Below, piece by piece: positions 35,229 through 49,103 of a stretch of DNA of 64,000 nt. The stretch comes from Sacculina carcini. Taxonomy: Eukaryota; Arthropoda; Thecostraca; Sacculinidae. Location: the NCBI GenBank assembly GCA_916048095.2, contig OU696571.1, forward strand, positions 745,001-809,000, in the 5' to 3' direction. Made by a program: the position numbers and the translations under genes. The number at the start of each line of letters is the position of its first letter. The first letter of the stretch is position 1. The notes below the pieces were generated by a model that saw only the letters and a list, made by a program, of their open reading frames with translations, ran no database searches and was not told the origin of the DNA.

Positions 35229-36407
35229 TAATAATAATAATAATAATAATAGCATTTATTGCAATCGCAACATAATAGGCGCTTTTCATTGCAATAATCA
35301 ACACACACAAAAAAAAGAATAAAAAAGAAAGAAAAGAAGAGACACAAATTTATAGACAGATAGGAAGCAATTTTTCAAAAGAGTTTCGAGGCAAAATAAT
35401 TAAGTCTTCTGTGTCCCGCATCAGTATTCGTCCTCGGAATTGATATTGTGTTCGTATGACGTAGGATATTCGACTGGAGATTGCGTATTTGTATTGTACG
35501 GTATAGCTGTGCTGGTCGCTGCGTTTTGAAGATCATAGATAGAAGTCGTTTTCTATTGTTCGTGATGAGTTGTTCAAAGGTCGGCAATTGTAGTAATTCG
35601 TATGCTGATGAAATGTGGTCGTATTTCCTCTTGTTAGATAGGATTCGGGCGCAAAAATTCAGTATTCGTTGTAGTCGTCGAAGCTGCGTGATTCCGGCTG
35701 TTCCATACACCGTACTACAAAATGACAATATCGATAGTATGAATGCGTTGATCATGGTGCGGTGTGTGAATTCAGGCAGACTCGACTTCGCATGGTTGAT
35801 GCATAACAAAATGCCAGTAGATTTTCTCACTAGTTGGTCTATGTGTTGGTTGAACTGTAGGTGCTTGTCAAGGTGCATGCCCAATACTTTCATTGATGTT
35901 TGCTGTTGTATTATATTTCCATTGAAAACTATGCTTATTTCAGGATACCCGTTCAGCAAGTACTTTGTTCCAAAAACTGCAAGTTGGGTTTTGTCAGGGT
36001 TAGTCTTCATTCTGTTCGTTCGGTAATAATCAGCCAATTCTTCAAGTTGGTGCTCTAACTGTCGGATGGTGCGATGCAGGTTATATTTCGTTGTCGTTAT
36101 CATAATGTTCGTGTCATCGGCGTATTGCACTAACTGAAATCTGCTCTCGTCGTCTGGAAAATAGCATGATAAGTCGTTAGCGTATACGAGAAATAAAGCG
36201 CAGCTGAGACTACCGCCCTGGAAGATAGATAATTTTTCGGTAGTTGTTTTTATATCGGAATATGTGAGTCGACTGTCTGGATGTCTTATTCGCACCTGTT
36301 GTGAATGGTCTGACAGATAGTTTGCGAACCAGCTCGAGTCAATGTTGAGTGCTTCCATCTTAGTGAGAAGGATGTCGTGGTGCACAATATCAAAGCATTT
36401 TATCAAA
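35229..36407 (-). mobile_element. 5'-truncated LINE with the longest open RT frame, U3
   Basis: A continuous 343-codon frame (36406-35375) from MIKCFDIVHHDILL through the QGGSLSC and YADD motifs to the C terminus. It lacks the endonuclease and RT fingers, so it cannot be an autonomous element. The 3' end has CAATAAATGC and a (TTA)n tail at the left boundary. Confidence 0.87.
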
Positions 36408-37224
36408 GTTAGTGGTGTCGTGTGTTAGTGGTGTCGTGTCAGTGGTGGTGTGTTAGTGGTGTCGTGTGTTAGTGGTGTCGTGTGTTAGTGGTGGTGTGCT
36501 AGTGGTGGAGTGTTAGTGGTGGTGTGTGTTAGTGGTAGTGTGTTAGTGGTGGTGTGTCAGTGGTGTCGTGTTAGTGGTGTCGTGTCAGTGGTGGTGTATC
36601 ATTGGTGTCGTGTCAGTAGTGGTGTGTTATTGGTAGTGTGTTAGTGGTGGTGTGTTAGTAGTGGCGTATCAGTGGTGGTGTGTCGGTGGTGTCGTGTCAG
36701 TGGTGGTGTGTCAGTGGTGTCGTGTCAGTGGTGTCGTGTCAGTGGTGGTGTGTTAGTGGTGGTGTGTTAGTGGTGGAGTGTGTCAGTGGTGGTGTATCAG
36801 TGGTATCGTGTCAGTGGTGGCGTGTCAGTGGTGTCGTGTCGGTGGTGGTGTGTTAGTAGTGGCGTGTTAGTGGTGGAGTGTGTTAGTGGTGTCGTGTCAG
36901 TGGTGTTGTGTCAGTGGTGTCGTGTCAGTGGTGGTGTGTCAGTGGTGTCGTGTCAGTGGTGGTGTGTCAGTGGTGTCGTGTCAGTGGTGGTGTGTCAGTG
37001 ATGGTGTGTTAGTGGTGTCGTGTTAGTGGTGTCGTGTCAGTGGTGGTGTGTTAGTGGTGGCGTGTTAGTGGTGGAGTGTGTCAGTGGTGGTATATCATTG
37101 GTGTCGTGTCAGTGGTGGAGTGTGTCAGTGGTGGAGTGTGTTAGTAGTGGCGTGTCAGTGGTGTTGTGTCAGTGGTGGTGTGTCAGTGGTGGTGTGTTAT
37201 TGGTGTCGTGTCAGTGGTGTCAGT
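36408..37224. repeat. 14-bp G/T-rich satellite, U3, right block
   Basis: Uninterrupted; empty site of the hAT-like element near 36870. Confidence 0.93.
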
Positions 37225-37429
37225 AAATTTAATATGTACAAGAATTAAGAGTACAAAATATTAAATTGAATAAGGAACAGACTGGAGCCAAAAACAGTAG
37301 AAGTTGTGACATTTTGTTTGAAATATTGCCAATCTGAATGTTGACCTCAATTTTTCAGTGAAGTTCATGAATTGGTATGTGCGTTCATGTGACATTTTCA
37401 AAGTGCAAAATGTGTGTGTGTGTGTGTGT

Positions 37430-37492
<63 letters not shown>

Positions 37493-37670
37493 AGTGTGTG
37501 TGTGTTGATCGTGTTGAGCCGTATACCGCACCCTTCAATGCGCCAGCGAAAGCCAATAACTTTTGCACTCAAGCAGACACACATACACACACATTGGTCA
37601 ATACAGACTATATCGGCTTAATTTTTCAAGGGAATGTGCGTAGAAGACACTGAAAAACTGAGGAAAACAC

Positions 37671-37876
37671 GTCTGTTATATCATGTATCATGTCATGTCT
37701 GTTATATCATGTATCATGTCATGTCTGTTATATCATGTATCAAGTCATGTCTGTTATATCATGTATCAAGTCATGTCTGTTATATCATGTATCAAGTCAT
37801 GTCTGTTATATCATGTATCAAGTCATGTCTGTTATATCATGTATCAAGTCATGTCTGTTATATCATGTAACAAGTA
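37671..37876. repeat. 26-bp satellite, U4, about 8 copies
   Basis: Same unit, at the U3/U4 junction. Confidence 0.93.
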
Positions 37877-38081
37877 ATTGCTTTTTTGACTGCTAACATA
37901 CCTGCTATTTTATGCTATAATTATTATGTCTAGCAATAAACGCGTTTTCAATTTTATATTGGCTTTAATCTGGAAATATTGTCCTATCATGACAGAGGAA
38001 GTTTATATTAACAGAAAATTTATCACGTAATACACAACGGCAAGAAACAATCATAAACACACATTGCCTTTATAATAACTG

Positions 38082-38092
38082 TTTATTTTATT
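38082..38092 (-). terminator. Polyadenylation signal pair, U4 CTLD gene
   Basis: Two overlapping AATAAA hexamers on the minus strand, about 90 nt past the stop. Confidence 0.55.
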
Positions 38093-38177
38093 AATGCTCA
38101 ATTTGCTTGACAAATTATTACGCTTTTTAAAAAGAAAACATACATCATGCATGTATATATCCTTACATACGAATGCA

Positions 38178-38606
38178 CTATCCTTCGTGCCAATCTTGGC
38201 TGGCAACTTCACACAGGAATGCACGTTTGGGATCAAAGATGTTATTAGGCGATCTCCTCGCCTCCCACACACCATCACGAAACACCACGGTGTAAGCACT
38301 GTTTACCTCTAGCTTTGTGTCTCGCTGGAAGTTTGAGAAATTCAGTGGCTGGCTGATCGAGGAAGATGTGTGCAAAAAACGCTCGCCGCCATTTTTGAAC
38401 ACGTTGATCAACAGGCTTTTCCTGTTGGCTAGAAATTCGACACAAATGTTGTCTGTTTCGTCTTCGGGCAGTGCCACATGTGCGAAAATATTATCCTCAT
38501 GGCATATTGAATTTGCTCCGTGCAAGTCTGCTGTCATATCAAGGTGTCGCTTGTAGCATTTTGCACCACAGTTCATATATCCGCCAGGACACGCCATGTA
38601 CGCCGT
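38178..38606 (-). CDS. CTLD terminal exon, U4 (type B)
   Basis: 142 codons, no break. Variable patches read EARRSPNNIFD and CEVASQDWHEG. It differs from U5 at eight bases, six of them within 13 bp (38246-38258). Confidence 0.75.
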   Translation of the reverse strand, partial: TAYMACPGGYMNCGAKCYKRHLDMTADLHGANSICHEDNIFAHVALPEDETDNICVEFLANRKSLLINVFKNGGERFLHTSSSISQPLNFSNFQRDTKLEVNSAYTVVFRDGVWEARRSPNNIFDPKRAFLCEVASQDWHEG

Positions 38607-38617
38607 CTGTAACAGAA

Positions 38618-38627
38618 TTGTGTGTGT

Positions 38628-38673
<46 letters not shown>

Positions 38674-38693
38674 GTATGTGTGTGTGTGTGTGA

Positions 38694-38753
<60 letters not shown>
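38618..38753. repeat. TG/CA microsatellite at CTLD acceptor, U4 (shortest)
   Basis: About 136 bp, with the type B interruption. Confidence 0.95.
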
Positions 38754-38857
38754 AAACTATTATCTTGCACATTTCTCATTTTGTTTTGCTTAGATATAAT
38801 TAATTATTACTATTTGTCGCATCCCAACTGTTCAATTATACAAACTATACTATATAC

Positions 38858-39123
38858 CAGTGGTTCTTAACCTGTGTGGGAAAATCCCCACTGGTGGGGA
38901 ATGGAAAAGTTGTCAAGTGGGAAGCTAAATGTCGGACAGAACAGGACAACTATGTGTGTGTTTTGTCAATTCAAATTCGTATATTTTTGTTTCTAATGAC
39001 CTCTTGACATTTACTTTGGTGTAACAACTGAATTTATTGAATTTATCAGTGCTGTTGTGTGGAAAATGAAGAGATGGTTCATCAAGAAGTGCGGGATCAG
39101 TGAAATAATGTTGAGAACTCCTG
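38858..39123 (+). mobile_element. hAT-like MITE-1, U4
   Basis: 266 bp, full length although the unit is type B. Confidence 0.75.
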
Positions 39124-40057
39124 GTCTAGACAAATGGTTAATCTGATATTTGTTCGGATTATTCATGCGCAAGTACACGCATGAGTCCGGTATAATTTTT
39201 GAAGAGAATTAATTGTTGCTAAGCCCACTCAAAAATCGTAGACTAGCATTGGAAAAAAACTCACAGCTTCAGCATATGCAAGTGAAATTAACAAAACACA
39301 TGCGTTGAGTAATTTCATCTGAAAAAAAAACAAACATTGGCACAATAACATACTGACACTAAAATACTGGCACAATAATACTGGCACAATAATACTGACA
39401 CAATATCACTGACACAATATCACTGACACAATAATACTGACACAATATCAATGACATAAAATGTTCTGGTGTAATACAAATATAATACAATATTTTGTAT
39501 TAAATATATGATAAAAAAAAATTGAGAATCAAATTTGAAAATCCATTTACACGTTGTTTGTTCACTGGGAGTTACGTTAATACAAAAAGAACGTTGAAAA
39601 CAAAGTGTCGGCTGAGTTTTGTTTGGTTAAAATCGGTAAATTAATTGATCAAAGTATTTTGTCTTATAAACACCACCAAGATCACAAAAATCTGATTGAC
39701 AAACACAATTTTATTAATGCTGTTATTATCATACAAGGTGAGATGGGAAGTGTCGCTTGGGTGCAGTATGGAGTGAACGCTCACCTTTCTGAGATAGCAC
39801 GGACAATGCACAATAACCACCACCAACTGACTGACTGACTGACTGACTGACTGACTGATATCATCCTACAATCATACTACCACTAATACCACCACACCTG
39901 CTTCAGCACGCCAATTTTCAACATGCAGGATATTGACGTCACGTGCTAGACAAAGGAGTGGAGTGCTGCTGATAATACAAGACGTTCAACACAAAACCAA
40001 CTGATAAGAAGGTGCTTGAAGACAAACAGGAAAAACTGGCTTTTATAATTGTAATAG

Positions 40058-40405
40058 AAGGCACGAAATATAGTTTTCTTGATGAAAAGTAAAATTTATC
40101 CTGTCATTGACTTTGCTTGCATAAATTTCTTGCTTGACCTCGTTAATCTGCTTCATTCTCAAATCAACAGGAAATATTGTCCATTTTCTCAATTTTGCTC
40201 TAATTTCCTGAAACCATTCTTAGCATTTTCTGTGCTTTTCACGTCGTATACCGTTACCTATATTATGTTCTGGTGTCTTCAAGACAATCCAGTTATTATA
40301 CCAACGATGACTAAGGGAAATATTGCAAATTTATTCACGTTCAAACTAAAGATAATATTAAAAAAAACAATTGTTTATGTCAGGCTGTATAATCTTGGAA
40401 ACTAA
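40058..40405 (+). CDS. Possible AIG1/FAR-17a-like exon, U4
   Basis: Counterpart of 8166-8462, open and 17 codons longer at the C-terminal end because the stop region differs, as in U5. Confidence 0.28.
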   Translation, partial: KARNIVFLMKSKIYPVIDFACINFLLDLVNLLHSQINRKYCPFSQFCSNFLKPFLAFSVLFTSYTVTYIMFWCLQDNPVIIPTMTKGNIANLFTFKLKIILKKTIVYVRLYNLGN

Positions 40406-40736
40406 TTATTTTTGGGATTGACATTTCAATTACCAATCTATCAGTATTTTTTTCACAATATATGGCACAATACATTATAACAAACATAACAAATGCCTAT
40501 TTTTCACTGCTTTTATATACTTTTGTTCTCGTTTAGCACGTAAATATACGCAAATTGACAGTGAAAAGTGTTTATTGTTTGCTTGTGGTTGTGGTGTTTT
40601 GTTTCAGACATTCAATCCAAATACACCGGCTTGAAAGTGAATCGAAAATATACTGCACGAGTCCCTGAACAATTTCATCTCGAGCAAAATGTTATGTTGC
40701 AACAAAGAAGAAAATGTTCATGTTTTGAAGGCTTAC

Positions 40737-40881
40737 TTTAATCTTAAGAATTAGGTCATCGAAAATCAAATTTTTGGCAACGCACATTATTTTCCCCCAG
40801 CTCTTTAATACCACCAAAGCAAGATCAGAACGATCTTCCTGTGTTGCAATGTATTTAATGAATGCCACACCTCTTGTGCAA
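40737..40881 (-). CDS. CTLD gene exon 2, U4
   Basis: 145 nt, open, ends LKIK. Confidence 0.55.
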
Positions 40882-40955
40882 CTAGGATATATACAATAAC
40901 ACCAACAACAGTGTCTTTGTAGAACGCCAATACAGAACACAGGCCCGGAATGAAG

Positions 40956-41447
40956 TAACAGTGAGTAACAGTGACAACAGTGAGTAACAGTGAGTAACAG
41001 TGAGTAACAGTGAGTAACAGTGAGTAACAGTGAGTAACAGTGAGTAACAGTGACAACAGTGAGTAAACGATAACAGTGAGTAATAGTGAGTAACAGTGAG
41101 TAACAGTGAGTAACAGTGAGTAACAGTGAGTAACAGTGAGTAACAGTGACAACAGTGAGTAAACGATAACAGTGAGTAATAGTGAGTAACAGTGAGTAAC
41201 AGTGAGTAACTGTGAGTAAACGATAACAGTTAGTAACAGTGACAACAGTGAGTAAACGATAACAGTGAGTAACAGTGAGTAACAGTGAGTAACTGTGACA
41301 ACAGTGAGTAACAGTGACAACAGTGATAACAGTGACAACAGTGAGTAACAGTGAGTAAACGATAACAGTTAGTAACAGTGACAACAGTGAGTAAACAATA
41401 CCAGTGAGTAGCAGTGACAACAGTGAGTAAACAATAACAGTTAACGA
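40956..41447. repeat. 9/10-bp satellite, U4
   Basis: Same satellite; contains its own larger duplications of about 115 bp. Confidence 0.92.
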
Positions 41448-41921
41448 TAGCAGGATGTGTGAGAAAAAAAAAAAATTCACAAGATATACTAAAATTTAAC
41501 ATAAAATATAAAAACATTTCTTGTATATTAAGCGTACAACAGCAGATGCGTTGGACATAAATATTGTTGAGTATGGAAGTGATATGAGCAGCAAAGGTGC
41601 GGCCCGTTGGACATCGTCATTATTCATTCAATAAATTGACAGCACCGGAGACATACGCACAGACACCTTCATATGCTTGCACAGGGCGCATATACATTAT
41701 GTAAATTATATGCAATGTATTCATGAGATTTGCAACATTGGTACATAACTTTCCACCCGGTCAGTGTTGAAATGAAAAATATTCCTGCAAAAAAGTCAGT
41801 GTTTTTATTTATAAATGTCAAGCTTTAACCAAATATACAAGCATATATAAAGTTAACAGAAAAGCTTACAAAAATAGCAAAGTTAAAGACATATATATAA
41901 GCATATATATATACTCTATAT

Positions 41922-42188
41922 CAGTGATCGGTAACCTTTTTCTCACTGATTCTCCACTTCTTAATGAGCCATCATTTCATTTTCCACACATTTTCAACTG
42001 ATAAATTCAATAAATTCAGTTGTTACATAAAAGTAAATATCAAGAGGTCAATAGAAACAAAAATAAACGAATTTGAATTGATAAATACACACACATAGTT
42101 GTCCTGTTCTGTCCGACCTTTAGCTTCCCACTTGGCAACTCTTCCATTCCCAACCAGTGGGGAATTTCCCACAAGTTTAGAACCAATG
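41922..42188 (-). mobile_element. hAT-like MITE-2, U4
   Basis: 267 bp, inverted relative to MITE-1. Confidence 0.75.
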
Positions 42189-43149
42189 CACTATATTATG
42201 GTATACATCATTGGCAGGAAACCCTTCACAGTGAGAGTCAGATGAAACTGATGGAAGGAGGTGACGAGCCCGAGAGAAACTCTGAATCTCACACTACTAC
42301 TACTAATTATAATAATGACAATAATAATAAATATTAAATGTAAAAGTAGTTCAATAATATATTTTATTTAGGAGAGCTTATGATTTATTGGAATTTCTTG
42401 TCTACTTTTAGATGGAAGTCTGCGGGCCGGATAGCAATAATAAAGCATAGCAGGGTGGCGGGTCGGACTAAGCTGAGCCTTCGCGGGCCGGGTGTGGCCC
42501 GCCCCTGGTCTTTAAATGTTTCACTTGGTTACCAGTGGTATAGTATACTAGTGGCATCTTCAGTTCGTTAGTGTACTGCTGTACTAGAAGCTGAACAGAT
42601 AGTATAGATGGTGCCGAAAGCTAGCCAGAATGACCACACAGTGACTCTAACACTATGCTTCATCACAAGTGCTTGTATGTTTCCCCAAGAGGTCAGCTTA
42701 GTCTTGTCCAAGACGAAAACTCTAGCTGAAAATATTTGAAAGTTCTTGAAATTACACGCAATACGTCAAAATTTCATTATATTGAACTTGGTATTCAAAC
42801 AAAATATTGCTCACAAATATTTAATACAAGAAAATGAATGATACTTTGAAAATTAACAATACAAGCGAACTACGTCGTATTTTACTAGATAAATATAATT
42901 GACATGAAGCATACACTGAGGGAATTTGAAATTATATACTTGAATAATACACCCGTAATATTTTCCCTAGTATAGTATCTTTTAAAAATGGAAATTTTCG
43001 CTTAATATTGGATAAGTTCAAACATTGTCCATCAAAATTTGAATTGTACATTAAAACATTTAACTACAAGATGCCCAAGTCATGTGATGTGCACATTAAT
43101 TTAAATCACACTATAATTAAGCCGAAACATTAATAAATGTTGCATTTAC

Positions 43150-43264
43150 TGTTCTAATTGTCTTTGATATGATATTATCCAGGTAATATATGTTAGATTG
43201 GTCTGGTATTGTTCGTAACAATGCTGGTATTCCAAATCTTGCACCAACACTATCTCACCGTCTT
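43150..43264 (-). CDS. CTLD gene exon 1, U4
   Basis: 115 nt, open, same peptide as U1 except the split final codon (His). Confidence 0.55.
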
Positions 43265-44267
43265 CTGGAATTGAAGAAATAGAAGAAAACAAATTTGTAT
43301 TTGCATAAGTCATGCCCCTGGCTCGCTGCTCCTTCAATTGCCTTCACCCGGCAATTACGGTCTCATTGTGCGTGTGAGTGTGTGTGTCTGTGTGTGTGTG
43401 TGTGTGTATGTGTGTGTGTATGTGTGTATGTGTCTGTGTGTATGTGTGTGTGTGTCGACACATTTTCCATGTGCTGGCTATACCCGAGCCCGTGCTAAAC
43501 CGCCAGGATCAAGTGTTCAAGCGCCGCAGCTAATGCATCTGGGCGGTTTGCTGCGTATGAAGCATGGATACACATCACTGCGAGGATGTCACGTGACTCA
43601 GGTCAGGCCAGGTCATGACACACGTTTGCCAGTGACATTTAATCGTCCCATGTGCACACACACACACACACACACATGTCAACTTAGCGCTGGCAAAGCT
43701 GTAGTTACGCAGCCTGTGTGTGTGTGTGTCGTATGATGAATGAGTCGAGTATTGTGCTGGCCTCTTATTATCGGACAAATGGCCACCTCAATCACTCGTC
43801 TTCGGCACTGATAATCACCTTATCTGTGTCATTTTCAGGTCTGAATAAGTTTCCTCCATTCACAAGAGACGGGATGAACAGAAATGAGAGAGAGAGAGAG
43901 TGTGTGTGTGTGGAAGAGATAGTCATGTGCCGAAATATATTTGAAAAACTAACAAACACAAACGCTCACATTTAGTTAACATATATAATTATCTTATTAA
44001 CTATAATATTACTTATTAATTATATTCTTATATTCTTATTATCTTATTAGATTATAATATAAATATTAACATTATTAATTATCTCCAATTATGGGAATTT
44101 AGTGCCAAATTTGGTAGATAAATTAATTGATTGTGAATATTTTCGTATAAATTCGCGCATCTTACCGAGTTTATTTTTATTACTATCAACACTCTCTAAG
44201 TCAGTGGTTCGTGACTTGTGAGCTACCTGACTGGTGACTCACGTGTGGTGTCTTATTAAGCCTACGA

Positions 44268-44302
<35 letters not shown>

Positions 44303-44356
44303 CAGGTGTATGTGTGAGAACCAACTTCATAAAGTCGCATATCAAGTCTGTGGGCG

Positions 44357-44925
44357 TTGGTGGTGTCGTGTCAGTGGTGGTGTGTCAGTGGTGTCGTGTC
44401 AGTGGTGTCGTGTCAGTGGTGTCGTGTCAGTGGTGGCGTGTTAGTGGTGGTGTGTCAGTGGTGTCGTGTCAGTGGTAGTGTGTTAGTGGTGGTGTGTTAG
44501 TGGTGTCGTGTGTCAGTGGTGTTGTGTCAGTGGTAGTGTGTTAGTGGTGGTGTGTTAGTGGTGTCGTGTCAGTGGTGTTGTGTTAGTGGTGGAGTGTGTT
44601 AGTAGTGGCGTGTCAGTGGTGTTGTGTTAGTGGTAGTGTATCAGTGGTAGTGTGTTAGTGGTGGTGTTAATGGTGGTGTGTTAGTGGTGTCGTGTCAGTG
44701 GTGGTGTGTTAGTGGTGTCGTGTCAGTGGTAGTGTGTTAGTGGTGGTGTGTTAGTGGTGTCGTGTGTCAGTGGTGTTGTGTTAGTGGTAGTGTGCCAGTG
44801 GTGGAGTGTGTTAGTAGTGGCGTGTTAGTGGTGGTGTGTCAGTGGTGTCGTGTCAGTGGTGGTGTGTTAGTGGTGTCGTGTGTTAGTGGTATTGTGCCAG
44901 TGGTGGAGTGTTAGTGTTGTCGTGT
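44357..44925. repeat. 14-bp G/T-rich satellite, U4, left block
   Basis: Variant order matches U1 almost unit for unit. Confidence 0.93.
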
Positions 44926-46104
44926 TAATAATAATAATAATAATAATAGCATTTATTGCAATCGCAACATAATAGGCGCTTTTCATTGCAATAATCAACA
45001 CACACAAAAAAAAAGAATAAAAAAGAAAGAAAAGAAGAGACACAAATTTATAGACAGATAGGAAGCAATTTTTCAAAAGAGTTTCCAGGCAAAATAATTA
45101 AGTCTTCTGTGTCCCGCATCAGTATTCGTCCTCGGAATTGATATTGTGTTCGTATGACGTAGGATATTCGACTGGAGATTGCGTATTTGGATTGTACGGT
45201 ATAGCTGTGCTGGTCGCTGCGTTTTGAAGATCATAGATAGAAGTCGTTTTCTATTGTTCGTGATGAGTTGTTCAAAGGTCGGCAATTGTAGTAATTCGTA
45301 TGCTGATGAAATGTGGTCGTATTTCCTCTTGTTAGATAGGATTCGGGCGCAAAAATTCAGTATTCGTTGTAGTCGTCGAAGCTGCGTGATTCCGGCTGTT
45401 CCATACACCGTACTACAAAATGACAATATCGATAGTATGAATGCGTTGATCATGGTGCGGTGTGTGCATTCAGGCAGACTCGACTTCGCATGGTTGATGC
45501 ATAACAAAATGCCAGTAGATTTTCTCACTAGTTGGTCTATGTGTTGGTTGAACTGTAGGTGCTTGTCAAGGTGCATGCCCAATACTTTCATTGATGTTTG
45601 CTGTTGTATTATATTTCCATTGAAAACTATGCTTATTTCAGGATACCCGTTCAGCAAGTACTTTGTTCCAAAAACTGCAAGTTGGGTTTTGACAGGGTTA
45701 ATCTTTATTCTGTTCGTTCGGTAATAATCAGCCAATTCTTCAAGTTGGTGCTCTAACTGTCGGATGGTGCGATGCAGGTTATATTTCGTTGTCGTTATCA
45801 TAATGTTCGTGTCATCGGCGTATTGCACTAACTGAAATCTGCTCTCGTCGTCTGGAAAATAGCATGATAAGTCGTTAGCGTATACGAGAAATAAAGCGCA
45901 GCTGAGACTACCGCCCTGGAAGATAGATAATTTTTCGGTAGTTGTTTTTATATCGGATATGTGAGTCGACTGTCTGGATGTCTTATTCGCACCTGTTGTG
46001 AATGGTCTGACAGATAGTTTGCGAACCAGCTCGAGTCAATGTTGAGTGCTTCCATCTTAGTGAGAAGGATGTCGTGGTGCACAATATCAAAGCATTTTAT
46101 CAAA
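44926..46104 (-). mobile_element. 5'-truncated LINE, U4
   Basis: Shares with U1 the missing base near 45957, which limits the open frame to 45073-45828. Confidence 0.85.
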
Positions 46105-46612
46105 GTTAGTGGTGTCGTGTGTTAGTGGTGTCGTGTCAGTGGTGGTGTGTTAGTGGTGTCGTGTGTTAGTGGTGTCGTGTGTTAGTGGTGGTGTGCTAGT
46201 GGTGGAGTGTTAGTGGTGGTGTGTGTTAGTGGTAGTGTGTTAGTGGTGTTGTGTCAGTGGTGTCGTGTTAGTGGTGTCGTGTCAGTGGTGGTGTATCAGT
46301 GGTGTCGTGTCAGTAGTGGTGTGTTATTGGTAGTGTGTTAGTGGTGGTGTGTTAGTAGTGGCGTATCAGTGGTGGTGTGTCGGTGGTGTCGTGTCAGTGG
46401 TGGTGTGTCAGTGGTGTCGTGTCAGTGGTGGTGTGTCAGTGGTGGTGTGTTAATGGTGTCGTGTCAGTGGTGTCGTGTCAGTGGTGGTGTGTTAGTGGTG
46501 GCGTGTTAGTGGTGGAGTGTGTCAGTGGTGGTGTATCAGTGGTGTCGTGTCAGTGGTGGCGTGTCAGTGGTGTCGTGTCGGTGGTGGTGTGTTAGTAGTG
46601 GCGTGTTAGTGG
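46105..46612. repeat. 14-bp G/T-rich satellite, U4, middle block
   Basis: Between the LINE and the hAT-like element, as in U1. Confidence 0.93.
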
Positions 46613-48201
46613 AAGAGATGCGACCTCAACAAAAACCGACGGTTTTTTTTAAAAAAAAACGTTTTTTTGCCAAAAAAAACCGCGACCAAAAAAAACACGT
46701 TCTTTTTGGTTTTTTTTGAAGAGTCATGCAAAGAATTCAAATTATGGAAATGATATATTTGGGATGTTAAATGAATTATTTTTATCAACACATGGGTTAT
46801 TCATGCTATTAGTGTCCCTATCAAATTGAATTATCATTAAATATGCACAATATAATTGTTATAATGTGTCTGAAAGACCTAATATCATTGTTTGCACAGT
46901 ACTGTGCGGCACTTCTATGTACAGTACAGTTTTGCATTCAATTATTGAGTTAATCATTGTGTAAGAAAGCAGGGTTTGAGAACCGTTTTTTATGCTAAAA
47001 TCTGAAACTGTTTTAAAAAAACAACAGGTGGCATAATTTATTTTTATTTTTTTCACATTAACTTTTTACTGCCAGAAATTAACTACGTTGGTTATAATAA
47101 GTTTCATCATTTCATTCAGTAGATCAATTATTTGCAAATATAAGAGTACAAACACTGCAAATATTTACACAAATACTACGAATATGCACACAAACTTAGT
47201 GTCCCTAATGAGGCTACGAATAAAAGCGGGTCGCAGTGGCAACGGACCAGAAAAACGGACAATATTTTCGTGTAGGAAAAAAACAACTGAGGAAATATAT
47301 TTGATGTACAAAAAAGTATTTGAACACAAATAACTACATCAAAGAAACCATCATCCATAAAACCAGTTCTAAAAACAGGTTACTAATAAAAAAACAGTTA
47401 ATTTGGTTAAACTTTCCTTGATCTGCCGCCAATTTTTTTCGCATTCTCTACATCTACGAAAACAGTTTTTCCAAAAAATATATTTTGAAAAAAAACCATG
47501 GTTTAAAAGAACAGTTTAAATTAAGTGGTTTAACCAGCCGCTTATACGTACCAGCAGGCTACTTGCTATACAAATGTTATTTGAACGTACATCAATCAAA
47601 TCTATCTTACATAGATACTGTTTTAGAAAACATTGTTTCATTAAAAAAGCGTTAGTTTGCATGACCGTTTGTCAAAAAAAAACACTTGACCAACCAATTA
47701 GCTTGTCTTGTTCTGCTGCCAACATTTTCTGGACCTGTACATTAATAAAACGAATTTAAAACCAGTTTGAAAAACATCATTGCATTTTTTCATAAAAAAC
47801 ATGGTTTCTTTTCAAAAAACATGATTATTCAATGAATTTGTTTTGTTATGCTGTCAAATTATTTCAAATATCCACATAATTAAAACCATCTTTAAAAACA
47901 TGGGTTTTCTCAATGAAAAAAAACTTAACCACCGGACCCGGATGCACTTTCAAACAGTCTCCTGAGGTATTTATTGATAACTATTCTTGTTTTTTATACT
48001 ATTATCAAATTTTCTTTGAAATAAGACACGTAAAGATGTACAAAACATCAATTGAACTAATTTCTATGTACTAAAATCTAACATCCGATGACAATTGGGG
48101 CTAATTCTAAAAAAAACAAAAAAAACAAAAAAAAACTAAAAAAACATGTTTTTTTTGCAAAAAAAACCGCAACAAAAAAAAACGGTTTTTTTGCATCACT
48201 A
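46613..48201. mobile_element. Non-autonomous hAT-like insertion, U4 (1589 bp)
   Basis: Same element, site and GTTAGTGG duplication as U1; differs mainly in A/T homopolymer lengths near its ends. Confidence 0.8.
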
Positions 48202-48660
48202 GTTAGTGGTGGAGTGTGTTAGTGGTGTCGTGTCAGTGGTGTTGTGTCAGTGGTGTCGTGTCAGTGGTGGTGTGTCAGTGGTGTCGTGTCAGTGGTGGTG
48301 TGTCAGTGGTGTCGTGTCAGTGGTGGTGTGTCAGTGGTGGTGTGTTAGTGGTGTCGTGTTAGTGGTGTCGTGTCAGTGGTGGTGTGTTAGTGGTGGCGTG
48401 TTAGTGGTGGAGTGTGTCAGTGGTGGTGTATCATTGGTGTCGTGTCAGTGGTGGCGTGTCAGTGGTGTCGTGTCAGTGGTGGAGTGTGTCAGTGGTGGAG
48501 TGTCAGTGGTGGCGTGTCAGTGGTGGTGTGTCAGTGGTAGTTTGTCAGTGGTGGAGTGTGTCAGTGGTGGAGTGTGTTAGTAGTGGCGTGTCAGTGGTGT
48601 TGTGTCAGTGGTGGTGTGTCAGTGGTGGTGTGTTATTGGTGTCGTGTCAGTGGTGTCAGT
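48202..48660. repeat. 14-bp G/T-rich satellite, U4, right block
   Basis: As 16373-16830. Confidence 0.93.
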
Positions 48661-48863
48661 AAATTTAATATGTACAAGAATTAAGAGTACAAAATATTAA
48701 ATTGAATAAGGAACAGACTGGAGCCAAAAAGAGTAGAAGTTGTGACATTTTGTTTGAAATATTGCCAATCTGAATGTTGACCTCAATTTTTCAGTGAAGA
48801 TCATGAATTGGTATGTGCGTTCATGTGACATTTTCAAAGTGCAAAATGTGTGTGTGTGTGTAT

Positions 48864-48922
<59 letters not shown>

Positions 48923-49103
48923 AGGGTGTGTGTGTTGATCGTGTTGAGCCGTATACCGCACCCTTCAATGCGCCAGCAAAAGCCAATAACTTTTGCACTC
49001 AAGCAGACACACATACACACACATTGGTCAATACAGACTATATCGGCTTAATTTTTCAAGGGAATGTGCGTAGAAGACACTCAAAAAACTGAGGGAAACA
49101 CGT

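Larger units (their letters stand above)
37671..49103 (-). repeat. Tandem array unit U4 (CTLD gene, type B), about 11.4 kb
   Basis: Type B CTLD exon, but full-length MITE-1 as in type A units. Right half nearly identical to U1, including the hAT-like insertion. A mosaic. Confidence 0.9.
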
